Shown: positions 16,951 to 25,432, counted from the first letter of the stretch. The stretch is 64,000 nucleotides of DNA from Flavobacterium sp. Root420 (GCF_001427905.1 NZ_LMEF01000023.1:474687-538686), one strand, 5' to 3'. The notes: a model not told the origin generated them from the letters alone. Numbers and translations are program-made.

Positions 16951-17505
16951 ATGATGCACGAAATTTTAGAAATTAAAGAATTAAATACTGATGATATAAA
17001 ATTTCTTAAGAGAGAATTGAAAAAAACATATCTGTTTTTATTTTTTTTATCACTTTTTTCTATTGTACTGCCAATTTATATTATTTACCTAATTACTAAC
17101 AAGCCAGATAACAATGATAAAGGATTTGCATTCCTGATGGTGTTAGTAATTTTTGGCTTTTGGACTTATACTGCCATCAAAGCAATGATAAAAACCAGAG
17201 AAGAAAAACAGGGATTGTTATTGCAAAAAAAGATAGAAGGAAATGTGAAAGTCGTAGAAAAAGAGATTGTAACCAATGAAGGCTATGAATCGGACACGCT
17301 CTCTTATGAAATAGCAATTTATTCGCAGATTGAAGAGAAATATAGGAACATTTCAATTAAAAAAAAGGAATATGATAAAATTGAGATTGGAGATTTTATA
17401 AGCATCACGTACTTTACAGACAATACTTCTATAAAAACATTAATTTTTAAGGAACAACATTTAAAGTACAAGTCTTTTACCAGCACTAGAATCTCTGGCA
17501 GATAA
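16951..17505 (+). CDS. Hypothetical membrane protein in a cassette between direct repeats
   Basis: 184 residues starting MMHEIL. It has two transmembrane helices (about residues 24-48 and 60-80) and then a cytoplasmic or periplasmic C-terminal domain with alternating beta strands (SYEIAIYSQIEEKYRNISIKKKEYDKIEIGD), somewhat DUF3592-like in layout. It sits alone between the DUF4833 3' copy (16732-16896) and the intact DUF4833 gene, as if inserted by recombination. Confidence 0.65.
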   Translation: MMHEILEIKELNTDDIKFLKRELKKTYLFLFFLSLFSIVLPIYIIYLITNKPDNNDKGFAFLMVLVIFGFWTYTAIKAMIKTREEKQGLLLQKKIEGNVKVVEKEIVTNEGYESDTLSYEIAIYSQIEEKYRNISIKKKEYDKIEIGDFISITYFTDNTSIKTLIFKEQHLKYKSFTSTRISGR

Positions 17506-17534
17506 GAAAACATTATCCAAATATATAGGATACC

Positions 17535-18113
17535 CTATTTCAATAACATTCTTTCCGTAATTGTTTTATTGGAAGAAGCATCAATTCCGGTAACTTCGGC
17601 ATACTTTACATTGGGTAACCAAAAAGAACCTCCTTCAATACGTACAAATATTTTTTCTACCTGTATTTTTTTCTGATTTATATTTACGAAAACATGATAT
17701 TTTTGATCTGAATCTATCTTTTTCAAGGTTAAGGGTAACTTTTTATACGATACAAATTGAAGCTCAAACTCCTCATTATTTAAGGATTTACTTTCTATTC
17801 CGTAGGCAAATTTGCGTTGTATATAATTAAAATCTTCTTTTTCTCCTTTCTCAGCATACCGAATCCAATACGCTTTTATGGGATTACTTTTGTTTATTTT
17901 TCCATTTTCCTGATAGTTTATGGCATAAATAGCAGTGTTTGTATTGGGGTCCCGCTGAATGTAAAACAGCATATTATCTACGTTTTTAGGCGTTGGAAAA
18001 TGTAATGGCGATGGATTTTTGGATTGTGCCAATAGATCTTGAGAAACTATATTTAATAAGATCGTTATAACGATTAGTGCTTTTGTAAAATAGTTAAAGG
18101 GTAATTTATTCAT
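17535..18113 (-). CDS. DUF4833 family exported protein
   Basis: 192 residues, signal peptide (to LLAQ), then a compact beta-rich domain with FYIQRDPNTNTAIYAINY, AYWIRYAEKG and GGSFWLPNVKYAEVTG, which I recall as the DUF4833 family of Bacteroidota. The role is unknown. The last ~54 codons are duplicated at 16732-16896. A 21-bp inverted repeat lies upstream at 18144-18280. Confidence 0.8.
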   Translation of the reverse strand: MNKLPFNYFTKALIVITILLNIVSQDLLAQSKNPSPLHFPTPKNVDNMLFYIQRDPNTNTAIYAINYQENGKINKSNPIKAYWIRYAEKGEKEDFNYIQRKFAYGIESKSLNNEEFELQFVSYKKLPLTLKKIDSDQKYHVFVNINQKKIQVEKIFVRIEGGSFWLPNVKYAEVTGIDASSNKTITERMLLK

Positions 18114-18143
18114 AACGAAATTTTTATATAAACCGTTTATTTA

Positions 18144-18280
18144 AACACATAGAAACATAGATTTAGGACGATTAAAAAAGGCGTTTCACTTGTTTAAAAA
18201 AACATAGTTGGCTATGTGTTAGAAACTAAGTTTCTTTTTGTTTTCTTTTTTTACATAAAAAATCTATGTTTCTATGTGTT
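18144..18280. repeat. Inverted repeat, perfect 21-bp arms
   Basis: Arms AACACATAGAAACATAGATT(T) at 18144-18164 and its exact complement at 18260-18280, 95 bases apart. Inside are two small hairpins (AACATAG-TTGG-CTATGT near 18201 and AGAAACTAAGTTTCT near 18221). It could fold as a large stem with branches and may be a small non-autonomous mobile element or an RNA structure. Confidence 0.75.
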
Positions 18281-18307
18281 GAATTACTTTTTTTTAAACT
18301 ACACGAA

Positions 18308-18739
18308 TTAATTTGATTCCATTACCTTCTGTTTTTCGTTTGCCCTAAAAACCCAATATTTAATCAGTGGATAATTAAATCCATAAGAAACAAAACTATC
18401 CGTGATTAATCTTCCGATTCTGTAATCGATTTGAAATACTTTTTGCAAAATAAGCGTACCAAATGATTTTAAGGAAATGCTTCCCAAGACAACTAACGCA
18501 AATTTAAAAAGCTGACTATTGATGTGGCTGCTATAACCAGATTGATTTTTGAATACCCAAAATCTATTGATGCTGAAATTGATAACGGCACCAACGGTTC
18601 CGGAGATTAAAATAGAAAAGGTAAAATGCAGTTTAAATACTTCTGTTAATAAAATCATTAATCCATAATCGGTAATGCCGCCTAAAAATGCCGCAACTTG
18701 TGCTTGTAGAAAGATCAAAATGGATTTTTTCCTGAACAT
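18308..18739 (-). CDS. GtrA family membrane protein
   Basis: 143 residues, four transmembrane helices, with FSINRFWVFKNQ and SYGFNYPLIKYWVFR, the paired N-(x)-R/K-x-W-V-F motifs of GtrA proteins. GtrA proteins are thought to help move lipid-linked sugars or lipid intermediates across the membrane. It begins 1 base after the stop of the CDP-alcohol phosphatidyltransferase gene (18741), so the two are one operon. Confidence 0.9.
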   Translation of the reverse strand: MFRKKSILIFLQAQVAAFLGGITDYGLMILLTEVFKLHFTFSILISGTVGAVINFSINRFWVFKNQSGYSSHINSQLFKFALVVLGSISLKSFGTLILQKVFQIDYRIGRLITDSFVSYGFNYPLIKYWVFRANEKQKVMESN

Positions 18740-18740
18740 A

Positions 18741-19427
18741 TCAATCTGGGTTTTTATCTTTTAAATCGCCCAACTTTAAAAGCTTTAGGGTATCTATGAT
18801 GTTGATTACAAGTAATATCATAGTGATTAAGCCAGCCAAATAGGTAATTGATCCCTGAAATAAAATTTCTGCAATTAAAATGAAAGCAATAATAAATCGA
18901 AGTTCTGTTGGGCCAACAAAGCCGGAATCTATACTGTATTCATTTGTAATTTTGTAGCGTAACTGGCTGATGATGATAGACCAGCCATACAATGCAACAA
19001 AAGCAAAGGCTACTATTTGTGTGCCATTTTCAGCATAAATGTAGAAGCCAAAGCCTATAAGTACAATACCAATCCAATCGGCAATAATATCGAGTGCAAA
19101 ACCATACCAACGGCGTGGAATATTTCTATAATAAGCCAGTCTTCCGTCTAAAGAATCGCCTAACCAATTTATAGCCAAACCAATAATACCCAAAAGCAAA
19201 TACCAATTTGCTACATAAGTACCTAAAACAAAAGCTAAAAAAAGTAATCCCGAACCCAATGTCCCCATTAAAGTGAGTACGTTTGGCGAAATGAACTTAG
19301 GCACCTTTGGAAGCAAAAATACAATTGTTAACTGTTCTGCTTTTTTTAAAATATTAGTTCGCTTACGGTCTGAAAATGTTCTTTGCGCAATTGTATTAAA
19401 ACCTTCAATCTGTGTTTCTTTTCCCAT
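18741..19427 (-). CDS. CDP-alcohol phosphatidyltransferase family protein
   Basis: 228 residues, about six transmembrane helices. The active-site block is NWLGDSLDGRLAYYR..., followed by GFALDIIAD. It keeps D-x2-D-G-x2-A and the distal D-x3-D, but has A-Y-x-R where most members have A-R. The enzyme would transfer a phospho-alcohol head group onto CDP-diacylglycerol or CDP-alcohol. Its partner genes (PhyH and GtrA) point to a lipid or glycolipid pathway. Confidence 0.85.
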   Translation of the reverse strand: MGKETQIEGFNTIAQRTFSDRKRTNILKKAEQLTIVFLLPKVPKFISPNVLTLMGTLGSGLLFLAFVLGTYVANWYLLLGIIGLAINWLGDSLDGRLAYYRNIPRRWYGFALDIIADWIGIVLIGFGFYIYAENGTQIVAFAFVALYGWSIIISQLRYKITNEYSIDSGFVGPTELRFIIAFILIAEILFQGSITYLAGLITMILLVINIIDTLKLLKLGDLKDKNPD

Positions 19428-19580
19428 TAATAAAACAATATTACTAAGCCTGAGAGTAAGCCAATTCTAGTTTTATAATTTTTAACTTTATTTTTCTTTG
19501 CGTATTTTTAAAGAAATCGGTGGTTCTTTTTAGCTTACCTGATCTAACCAGATAACTAAATGCGAGGACAATCAGCATAA

Positions 19581-20387
19581 TTATTTAACAATACCTGCAA
19601 AACGTTGATAAAAAACCGTCGGGCTGTTCTCATCTTTAGGAGCATATTTTCCGGCTATAATGGGAACATAAATAACTCTTCTCCTACTGTCTTCGCCACG
19701 GATAGATGATTCTGCAACCCTGTGCCACAAACGGCCATCGTGAATGGTTAAATCTCCGGCTTCCGGATTGATAGCAACCTCCTGTGGATCTGGTTTATTA
19801 TCTAAAAAGTACTTTTTACGAAAAAGCATTTGATAAATACTTTGCTTGTGCGTACCCGGAATGATTTTAAGACCGCCGTTTTCGGGTTTTAAAGTACTTA
19901 AGTGGATACCCACATTTAGCATAGGGTTTAATTTTCCTCCATAAAAAATGTCTCTCAAACCATCTGTATGCCAGCCCATTTTAGTAAACTTACTTTCTGG
20001 GCCATTGATATAATGATTAAAAACCATTCCGTCTTTTTCTTCAGTACCTAATCTTGCACCCTCGCCTGCCAATGGTAATAAACTATTAAATCTCGGATCA
20101 AGCAAAAGGCCGCTTAAGGTTTGATGATGTTGATTGATAAAAGCAAAACGTTGTACAATAGGAGAACCATCTAAATCTTTTCCATATTTAATTGGAACAC
20201 CATTTACTTTTTGAAGGTCATTGTCAATCCATTTTTGCTCCACTTGTTTTGACGCATCAATGATGGATGAAACCGTTTCCGGATTTATAAATTTTTTGAA
20301 ATGGATAAAGCCATGTTCGTTAAAAAAGTCAATTTGCTCAGCAGTTAATTGCTCAGTAAGCATAAAGGTTTTATAAGAAGATACCAT
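19581..20387 (-). CDS. Phytanoyl-CoA dioxygenase (PhyH) family protein
   Basis: 268 residues. An Fe(II)/2-oxoglutarate oxygenase core: HxD motif GWHTDGLRD near residue 140, distal histidine and arginine in DGRLWHRVAES...RRRVIYVP near 225-245. The start could be ATG 20387 or the internal ATG at 20363 (MLTEQLTAEQ). It is first in the operon with the CDP-alcohol transferase and GtrA genes, and lies 41 bases after the Cys-run leader ORF. The substrate is unknown; a lipid or sulfur-containing compound would fit the context. Confidence 0.85.
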   Translation of the reverse strand: MVSSYKTFMLTEQLTAEQIDFFNEHGFIHFKKFINPETVSSIIDASKQVEQKWIDNDLQKVNGVPIKYGKDLDGSPIVQRFAFINQHHQTLSGLLLDPRFNSLLPLAGEGARLGTEEKDGMVFNHYINGPESKFTKMGWHTDGLRDIFYGGKLNPMLNVGIHLSTLKPENGGLKIIPGTHKQSIYQMLFRKKYFLDNKPDPQEVAINPEAGDLTIHDGRLWHRVAESSIRGEDSRRRVIYVPIIAGKYAPKDENSPTVFYQRFAGIVK

Positions 20388-20428
20388 GATAAATATATTT
20401 AATAAATGAAAAAATAGTGTTTGTAATT

Positions 20429-20530
20429 TTATCTAAGTGATTTGCAACAGCAACAACAGCAACACATTCGCATATTGTTGGCGTGCATTCGATCTTTAGT
20501 AAAATTAAACATATTTCTTTTATTAGACAT
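20429..20530 (-). CDS. 33-residue leader ORF with seven consecutive Cys codons
   Basis: It reads MSNKRNMFNF...NNMRM followed by seven Cys codons (TGT/TGC mixed), then KSLR and a TAA stop. It sits between a clear promoter (20558-20586) and the PhyH gene, 41 bases before its start. That is the arrangement of a cysteine-sensing leader peptide, where ribosome stalling on Cys codons would alter expression downstream. No strong terminator hairpin follows, so the mechanism could be translational. It is below the size that gene finders usually report. Confidence 0.75.
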   Translation of the reverse strand: MSNKRNMFNFTKDRMHANNMRMCCCCCCCKSLR

Positions 20531-20557
20531 GCTCTATAGAATTAGTAGATATTTAAG

Positions 20558-20586
20558 CAAATGTAATATAATTTCTCTTTTGCAAA
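20558..20586 (-). promoter_or_regulatory. Promoter TTTG-N17-TACATTTG
   Basis: On the minus strand, TTTG (20583-20586), a 17-base spacer, then TACATTTG (20558-20565). It fits the Bacteroidota -33/-7 consensus and faces the leader ORF and the PhyH-CDP-alcohol transferase-GtrA operon. Confidence 0.75.
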
Positions 20587-20614
20587 GATTTTTTTTTATT
20601 TTTTTTTGAAAAAA

Positions 20615-21403
20615 TTAAATTTTATAGACCCCAGCTGCCGTTTTTTCGATAAATGCCTTTGGCAGTATACGGGTCGCATAAACCGAAATGATATTTGTAA
20701 AACCCGGAATAACTTCTGATTTTTTGCTGAACATGGCTTTTAATGCCATTTTTGCAACTTCATCAGGCTGCATATTAAACTTTTCAGCCATTTTGCTAAA
20801 AGGGTTTAAACCAGCTCTCGCAGCAAAACCAGTATCAACCGGGCCCGGACTAAAACAGGTTACTGAAATTGAAGTTTGGGCAAGTTCGAAACGCAAGGCA
20901 CGGGTAAACGATAAAACAAAAGCCTTTGTAGCGGAATAAACAGCCAGCGTAGGCACAGCCTGGTAGGCAGCTGTACTTGATATATTTAAAATGTACGCTT
21001 GTTTTTCTTGTGAAAGTATAGGTATTAATAAATGCGAAAGTTCTACCACTACATTCATGTTAAGCTGCATCATGCCAAGCTGATCGGTTAAAGAAGACTG
21101 ACTAAAATCGCCCCACACTCCATAACCGGCATTGTTGACTAAAATGCCAACGGGATAGTTATTCCTTTTTATCCAATCGGTTACTTTTAGCGATGCACCA
21201 TTTGAAGAAAGATCAATCGATAAAAAAGGAGCATCAATACCGAATTTAACCTGTAGATCATCAGATAATGCTTTTAATTCCGCTTCACTTCTTGCAACAA
21301 GCAATAGCGGATAACCCTGTTTAGCCAATTCATAAGCAATAGCTTTTCCAATGCCTTTGCTGGCGCCGGTTATTAAGGCATACGGTTTAGTTTTTTCGCT
21401 CAT
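20615..21403 (-). CDS. SDR family oxidoreductase (DltE/KDSR-like)
   Basis: 262 residues with all short-chain dehydrogenase motifs: TGASKGIG (Rossmann glycine loop, NADP type) near residue 12, NNAG near 90, catalytic Ser in ISSTAAY and YSATK near 155-160. The tail (TRILPKAFIEKTAAGVYKI) ends in hydrophobic residues. The substrate is unknown; 3-keto lipid reduction is a plausible guess. It is followed at its 3' end by the promoter of the PhyH operon, so it is a separate unit. Confidence 0.88.
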   Translation of the reverse strand: MSEKTKPYALITGASKGIGKAIAYELAKQGYPLLLVARSEAELKALSDDLQVKFGIDAPFLSIDLSSNGASLKVTDWIKRNNYPVGILVNNAGYGVWGDFSQSSLTDQLGMMQLNMNVVVELSHLLIPILSQEKQAYILNISSTAAYQAVPTLAVYSATKAFVLSFTRALRFELAQTSISVTCFSPGPVDTGFAARAGLNPFSKMAEKFNMQPDEVAKMALKAMFSKKSEVIPGFTNIISVYATRILPKAFIEKTAAGVYKI

Positions 21404-21803
21404 TTTATTAATTTAATCATCCAAATATAAAGATTAATTGTAAACCGTTGGGTGTGCAACCTGCATAATGGTTACCCTCTCCCTCCCTATCCTCTGGGAA
21501 TTATTGTACTCCGCATCCTTTAAGCAGGCAGGTTGTTCGCCTAAGGTGATTATCCAACTCTAATTATTTATTTTATATATCCTATCAATCCCCAGCAGGA
21601 CATCCAAACCAAATTCATAAAGCCAATGAAAGACAGAAAAAGTAAAAATGAGTTCGTTAAATGCAATCACTTATTATCCTTCGCAGTAATCTGAGAGAAA
21701 TAGAGCAAATAATAATCACGATTTATCCCCTTAAATAAATTTCTTAGCCTTTTGTTAAAACTTGCCAAAATAATACTTAAATTGCTTATATAGAAACAAA
21801 TAA
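21404..21803. other. Gap with a partial copy (D) of the 125-bp repeat
   Basis: It holds the 5' half of the dispersed repeat (21586-21636, CAATCCCCAGCAGGACATCC onward). Around 21515 there is a short GC-richer patch (AGCAGGCAGGTTGTTCGCCT) of unknown meaning. It is the divergent promoter region of the two SDR genes. Confidence 0.5.
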
Positions 21804-22715
21804 ATGAAAACTATTATTTTATTCATCCTGCTTTTCTTAACCGCTTTACCTGTCAGTGCACAGAAAGATGAGTTGCGCCTCCCACAGGCAAATATTGATT
21901 CTATGTCTTATGTGAAGCCGTCCAACGTAAGTATTGAACATTCAGATTATGCTCTGGTTGCCGGTGGTAGCAAGGGAATTGGTTATGGCATTGCCGAGGC
22001 TCTGGCAAAAAGGAAATTTAACTTAATCCTGATTGCTCGCCATCAGGATGCGCTAGATAAGGCAAAAGAAAGATTAGAAAAGGATTACCAAGTTCATGTT
22101 GAATTATTAAAACTAGATTTAGAGCATGAATCAACTGCCGATTCAATCGCCAGATGGTGTACAAGCAAAAATATCCGCTTAAAAATGCTTTGCAATGTGG
22201 CCGGGTTGGGAGGGCCGAAGGATTATTTATCCCTACCTCTTGATTCATTGCGGTATATGGTGCGTCTAAATGTGGAGTCGTGCATGGCCTTGACTCTTAC
22301 CTTGTTGCCACTTCTAGAGAAAAATAAACCGTCTTATATACTGAATGTTGCAAGTATGGCCGGACTTGCTCCTATTCCTACCAAAAACATGTATTCTGCA
22401 ACTAAATCAGCGGTCATCTTTTTCAGTTACGCTTTGCGTCAACAATTAAGAAAAAAAGATATTAGTGTGAGTTGTCTGAGTCCTGGTCCAGTGTTTACCA
22501 AACCAGAGATTGTTCAATATACAAAGGAACAACTTGGCTGGTTTGGTATGAAGATGGCCGTGCCGCCGGAAAGAGTTGGTGAAATTGCAGTTCGTGGTAC
22601 GCTGCGGGGAAAAATGATGATCATTCCCGGAACTCTTGCGAAGATCAGTTCATTTTTTATTCGAATACTTCCACGGAGGTGGGTTGTATCCTTATATGGA
22701 ACAGCTAACGATTAA
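21804..22715 (+). CDS. Exported SDR-like protein
   Basis: 303 residues. An N-terminal signal peptide (MKTIILFILLFLTALPVSAQ) is followed by an SDR fold: GGSKGIGYGIAEAL (glycine loop), NVAGLGG where NNAG is usual, VASMAG and YSATK. SDR enzymes normally use NAD(P)(H) in the cytoplasm, so a secretion signal is unusual. It is divergent to, and distantly related to, the SDR at 20615-21403, and shares its tail style (FFIRILPRRWVVSLYG). Either the signal is a membrane anchor or the fold does something other than soluble redox. Confidence 0.82.
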   Translation: MKTIILFILLFLTALPVSAQKDELRLPQANIDSMSYVKPSNVSIEHSDYALVAGGSKGIGYGIAEALAKRKFNLILIARHQDALDKAKERLEKDYQVHVELLKLDLEHESTADSIARWCTSKNIRLKMLCNVAGLGGPKDYLSLPLDSLRYMVRLNVESCMALTLTLLPLLEKNKPSYILNVASMAGLAPIPTKNMYSATKSAVIFFSYALRQQLRKKDISVSCLSPGPVFTKPEIVQYTKEQLGWFGMKMAVPPERVGEIAVRGTLRGKMMIIPGTLAKISSFFIRILPRRWVVSLYGTAND

Positions 22716-22988
22716 ATACCATCTCTGAGAAAATTTTCCTAATCGAGGATGATCTGCGCGAGGAATCGAAACTGACTACCGCATAGCGCGAACAGCGAAG
22801 CCCTTGTCCTTACTATATTCAGGTAAGGGACGCGCCGCATAATAGTTTAAGTGATTTCGTTCTTTATTATTTCAATACTACATCTACAGCTTAAACAAGC
22901 GTGGAATGACAACCCGACTTTGCTTTGCCCAAGCCTTTCCTTATCATAGCCAATTAAAAAGTTGGAAGTAATTACTCCAACAATTTCC

Positions 22989-23687
22989 TTAACAAATCAA
23001 CAACAACCGATATTCCCCTTCATTTTCTATTGGTGCTCTATGAATACAAGGCAGCACTTGTTGTTTTGGATGATCGACGGCCAGTCGCCAAAGATGCCCT
23101 ACTCCTAAATTTGTAGGCTGCACATCTGCATGTGCCTGATAATGCAAATCAAAATAATTCTCTTTCAAAAAATTTTCGAATTCTTCCTCTGGTCCATCAT
23201 ACAGCTCTTCCAGCTTTGTTCGGATTTCCGGAATCAGAATTTTTTGGGCTGCCTGTGAATTAGAAATAATATCACTTGCCGCGCCGTGATAGGTACATAA
23301 AAAAGTATCTATTGCAATGGGCGAACGATCAACATGAAACGAATACACATCAGTCGATATGAAATCAAATTCATCATCACGTTCATAACACTTCAGTAAA
23401 TTAAGAGAAGGCGAAGCTCCAAAATCAGCTAATAATTGTAAATCATTTAAGATTATTTCTCTTGCTATATTCCCCTTTTCTGATAGTTGGAGTGCGATTA
23501 GATCTTCAGGATAAACTTCCGTTATATTTTCTTTTAAGGATAACTGGGCTACAATATCGTTAAAATCGCCATCCAAATTTCTGTACCAGCATAGCGCATT
23601 CACTTCTCCCTTGAAATCGGTATGTATAAGTTCAGGGAAAGTAGCTACCATTCCAATTTGGCTGCTGTCAAAAAATGTATTGCTCAT
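22989..23687 (-). CDS. DUF1826-like protein
   Basis: 232 residues, soluble. The segments SFHVDRSPIAIDTFLCTYHGAAS and LWRLAVDHPKQQVLPCIHRAP fit what I recall of the DUF1826 family, whose role is not established. Several His and Cys residues could bind a metal. It is a lone gene with a TAATTTTG box upstream at 23724-23731 (minus). Confidence 0.65.
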   Translation of the reverse strand: MSNTFFDSSQIGMVATFPELIHTDFKGEVNALCWYRNLDGDFNDIVAQLSLKENITEVYPEDLIALQLSEKGNIAREIILNDLQLLADFGASPSLNLLKCYERDDEFDFISTDVYSFHVDRSPIAIDTFLCTYHGAASDIISNSQAAQKILIPEIRTKLEELYDGPEEEFENFLKENYFDLHYQAHADVQPTNLGVGHLWRLAVDHPKQQVLPCIHRAPIENEGEYRLLLIC

Positions 23688-23892
23688 AGTATAAGAGTAA
23701 GAAGCTAGTTACTTCATACATTACAAAATTATGTAATAGTAGTCAGTTGCGGCATTTTTATTGCTATAAACTTTTGGACTTATACCTTTTTTCACCCCAA
23801 AAAGTTAAGGCTGTTTATTTTACTTTAAGTAAAAATTATCTAATCATATTTTATTTGCAAAATCATTTTAAAACTAAATATTTTTTTCACAT

Positions 23893-24017
23893 CAATCCCC
23901 AACAGGACATCCAAACCAAATTGTTGAAGCTATTCAAAGACAGGGGGGCTACATATAGTACACCAATATCTTCAAATCTTTCATAAATTTTTTAGAAATT
24001 TGTCCCGTAGAGGTCAC
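23893..24017 (+). repeat. Dispersed ~125-bp repeat, full copy A
   Basis: It begins CAATCCCCAACAGGACATCC, has AAAGACAG in the middle, and ends TTTGTCCCGTAGAGGTCAC. It aligns over its full length with copy B (1365-1487). The terminator-like hairpin follows 6 bases later. Confidence 0.75.
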
Positions 24018-24023
24018 AAAACT

Positions 24024-24057
24024 AAAATCCCATTCCTAACGAAATGGGATTTTTTTT
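24024..24057 (+). terminator. Hairpin terminator after repeat A
   Basis: AAAATCCCATT/AATGGGATTTT with an 8-base loop and a run of T. It also serves the convergent gene ending at 24088. Confidence 0.85.
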
Positions 24058-24087
24058 GTGTCTTTTTTTACTATTTTAAGACAATAT

Positions 24088-25110
24088 CTAACGCCAGCCC
24101 AATTCTGGGGCAATATATTTTAGTATAGCCGACAGTATATGTACATTGTAGTCAACGCCCAATGTGTTGGGTATAGTCAGCAGCAGTGTATCGGCTTCCT
24201 GAATAGCTTCATCCTGGGCCAACTCTGAGATGAGTTTATCTGGTTCAGCTGCATAACTCTTTCCGAAAATTGCCCGTTTATCACTTTCTATATTACCAAA
24301 ACTATCTGACCCTTTGCCCTGATTTCCAAAATAGTATCTGTCCTGATCATTAACCAGTGCAAAAATTGAACGGCTTACTGAAACCCGTGGTTCGCGCTGA
24401 TGACCTGCTTTTTTCCATGCTTCTTTATACAACCTGATCTGTTCCGCCTGTTGAATATGGAAAGGTTTGCCATTTTCGTCATACTTCAAAGTAGAACTTT
24501 GCAAGTACATCCCGTTTTCGGCCGCCCAAACAGCAGTAGCATTAGAGGCAGCTCCCCACCAGATCCTGTCTCTCAAACCTTCTGAATGTGGTTCCAGACG
24601 CAATAAGCCTGGTGGATTTGGGAACATGGGATATGGGTTTGGCTCCGCAAATCCCACACCGTTAAGCCTATCCAAAAATTCCAAAGCTTTTCTGCGTCCC
24701 ATATCGGCATCTGTTTCACCCTCCGTAGGTTCATAACCAAAAGAGCGCCAGCCGTCAATGACCTGTTCCGGTGATCCTCTGCTGATTCCTAATTGTAAAC
24801 GTCCCCCTGAAATTAAGTCCGCAGCACCGGCATCTTCTACCATATACAGTGGGTTCTCATACCGCATATCGATCACTCCTGTCCCAATCTCTATTCGGCT
24901 CGTTTTAGCACCGATAGCTGAAAGTAAAGGAAAAGGCGATGCCAACTGCGTTGCAAAATGATGGACTCGGAAATAAGCACCATCCAAACCTATTTCCTCT
25001 GCAGCAACGGCCAAATCAATGGACTGAAGCAGTGTATCGGATGCTGTGCGAGTTTGATAGGAAGGATGATTGGCCCAATGCCCAAACGATAAAAATCCTA
25101 TTTTCTTCAT
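24088..25110 (-). CDS. LLM-class flavin-dependent oxidoreductase (luciferase-like)
   Basis: About 340 residues starting MKKIGFLSFGHW (an earlier ATG is at 25119). It has the luciferase-like monooxygenase pattern: RVHHFATQLASPFPLLSAIGAKTSRIEIGTGVIDMRYENP, then SGGRLQLGISRGSPEQ for FMN binding. It would use reduced FMN and O2 on an unidentified substrate. It stands alone, with no flavin reductase next door. Confidence 0.9.
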   Translation of the reverse strand: MKKIGFLSFGHWANHPSYQTRTASDTLLQSIDLAVAAEEIGLDGAYFRVHHFATQLASPFPLLSAIGAKTSRIEIGTGVIDMRYENPLYMVEDAGAADLISGGRLQLGISRGSPEQVIDGWRSFGYEPTEGETDADMGRRKALEFLDRLNGVGFAEPNPYPMFPNPPGLLRLEPHSEGLRDRIWWGAASNATAVWAAENGMYLQSSTLKYDENGKPFHIQQAEQIRLYKEAWKKAGHQREPRVSVSRSIFALVNDQDRYYFGNQGKGSDSFGNIESDKRAIFGKSYAAEPDKLISELAQDEAIQEADTLLLTIPNTLGVDYNVHILSAILKYIAPELGWR

Positions 25111-25397
25111 AGATAGCATTATTATTATTTACAATTCCAAATATACGCATCATTATCGAGCGAGTCTATAACCTTTGTGTAGAAAGTATTTATCATTTGC
25201 CATGAAGGCTTCTTAGTTTTATGTCGATCACCGACGAAGCTTAATTTTCTTGACGAATGAAAGAGCCTCCAAATTAGTGTTGAGTTCTGAGGAATAAAAT
25301 CTAAAGCCTCATATTTATATTAGCCATTTTAAACTAGAGAGACAAAAAGAAAAATGCGGAATGACATAAAAAATTCTGTTATATAAAATATTCTTAT

Positions 25398-25417
25398 TTA
25401 GTTAGCTGACTAACTAA
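25398..25417 (+). promoter_or_regulatory. MarR-type operator, perfect inverted repeat
   Basis: TTAGTTAG-CTGA-CTAACTAA, 8-bp perfect arms, just before the TATCTTTG box (25425-25432) of the MarR gene. A related palindrome, TTAGTC-GACTAA, lies between the MarR and NmrA-like genes. Confidence 0.75.
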
Positions 25418-25424
25418 ATTTCAT

Positions 25425-25432
25425 TATCTTTG
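25425..25432 (+). promoter_or_regulatory. -7 box TATCTTTG, probably a leaderless start
   Basis: The box ends only 5 bases before the MarR ATG (25438), so transcription would begin at or very near the start codon. No clear -33 TTG is seen because the operator takes its place. Confidence 0.5.

Larger units (their letters stand above)
23688..24087. other. Gap holding repeat copy A and a terminator
   Basis: It includes the best full copy of the dispersed repeat (23893-24017) and its hairpin (24024-24057). An apparent ORF on the + strand here runs through the repeat and is not supported. Confidence 0.6.

Noticed and set aside
22716-22830. Possible response-regulator stub (KIFLIEDDLRE)
   Set aside because: Only about 17 codons before a stop; too short to assign.
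23747-23986. 79-codon frame on the + strand ending in ..INPQQDIQTKLLKLF
   Set aside because: Similar text arises in the other repeat copies but breaks off at different places, so it is repeat sequence, not a gene.
1365-24017. Repeat as true tRNA genes
   Set aside because: Only the T-arm/acceptor-like end is present; no cloverleaf or anticodon arm can be drawn.
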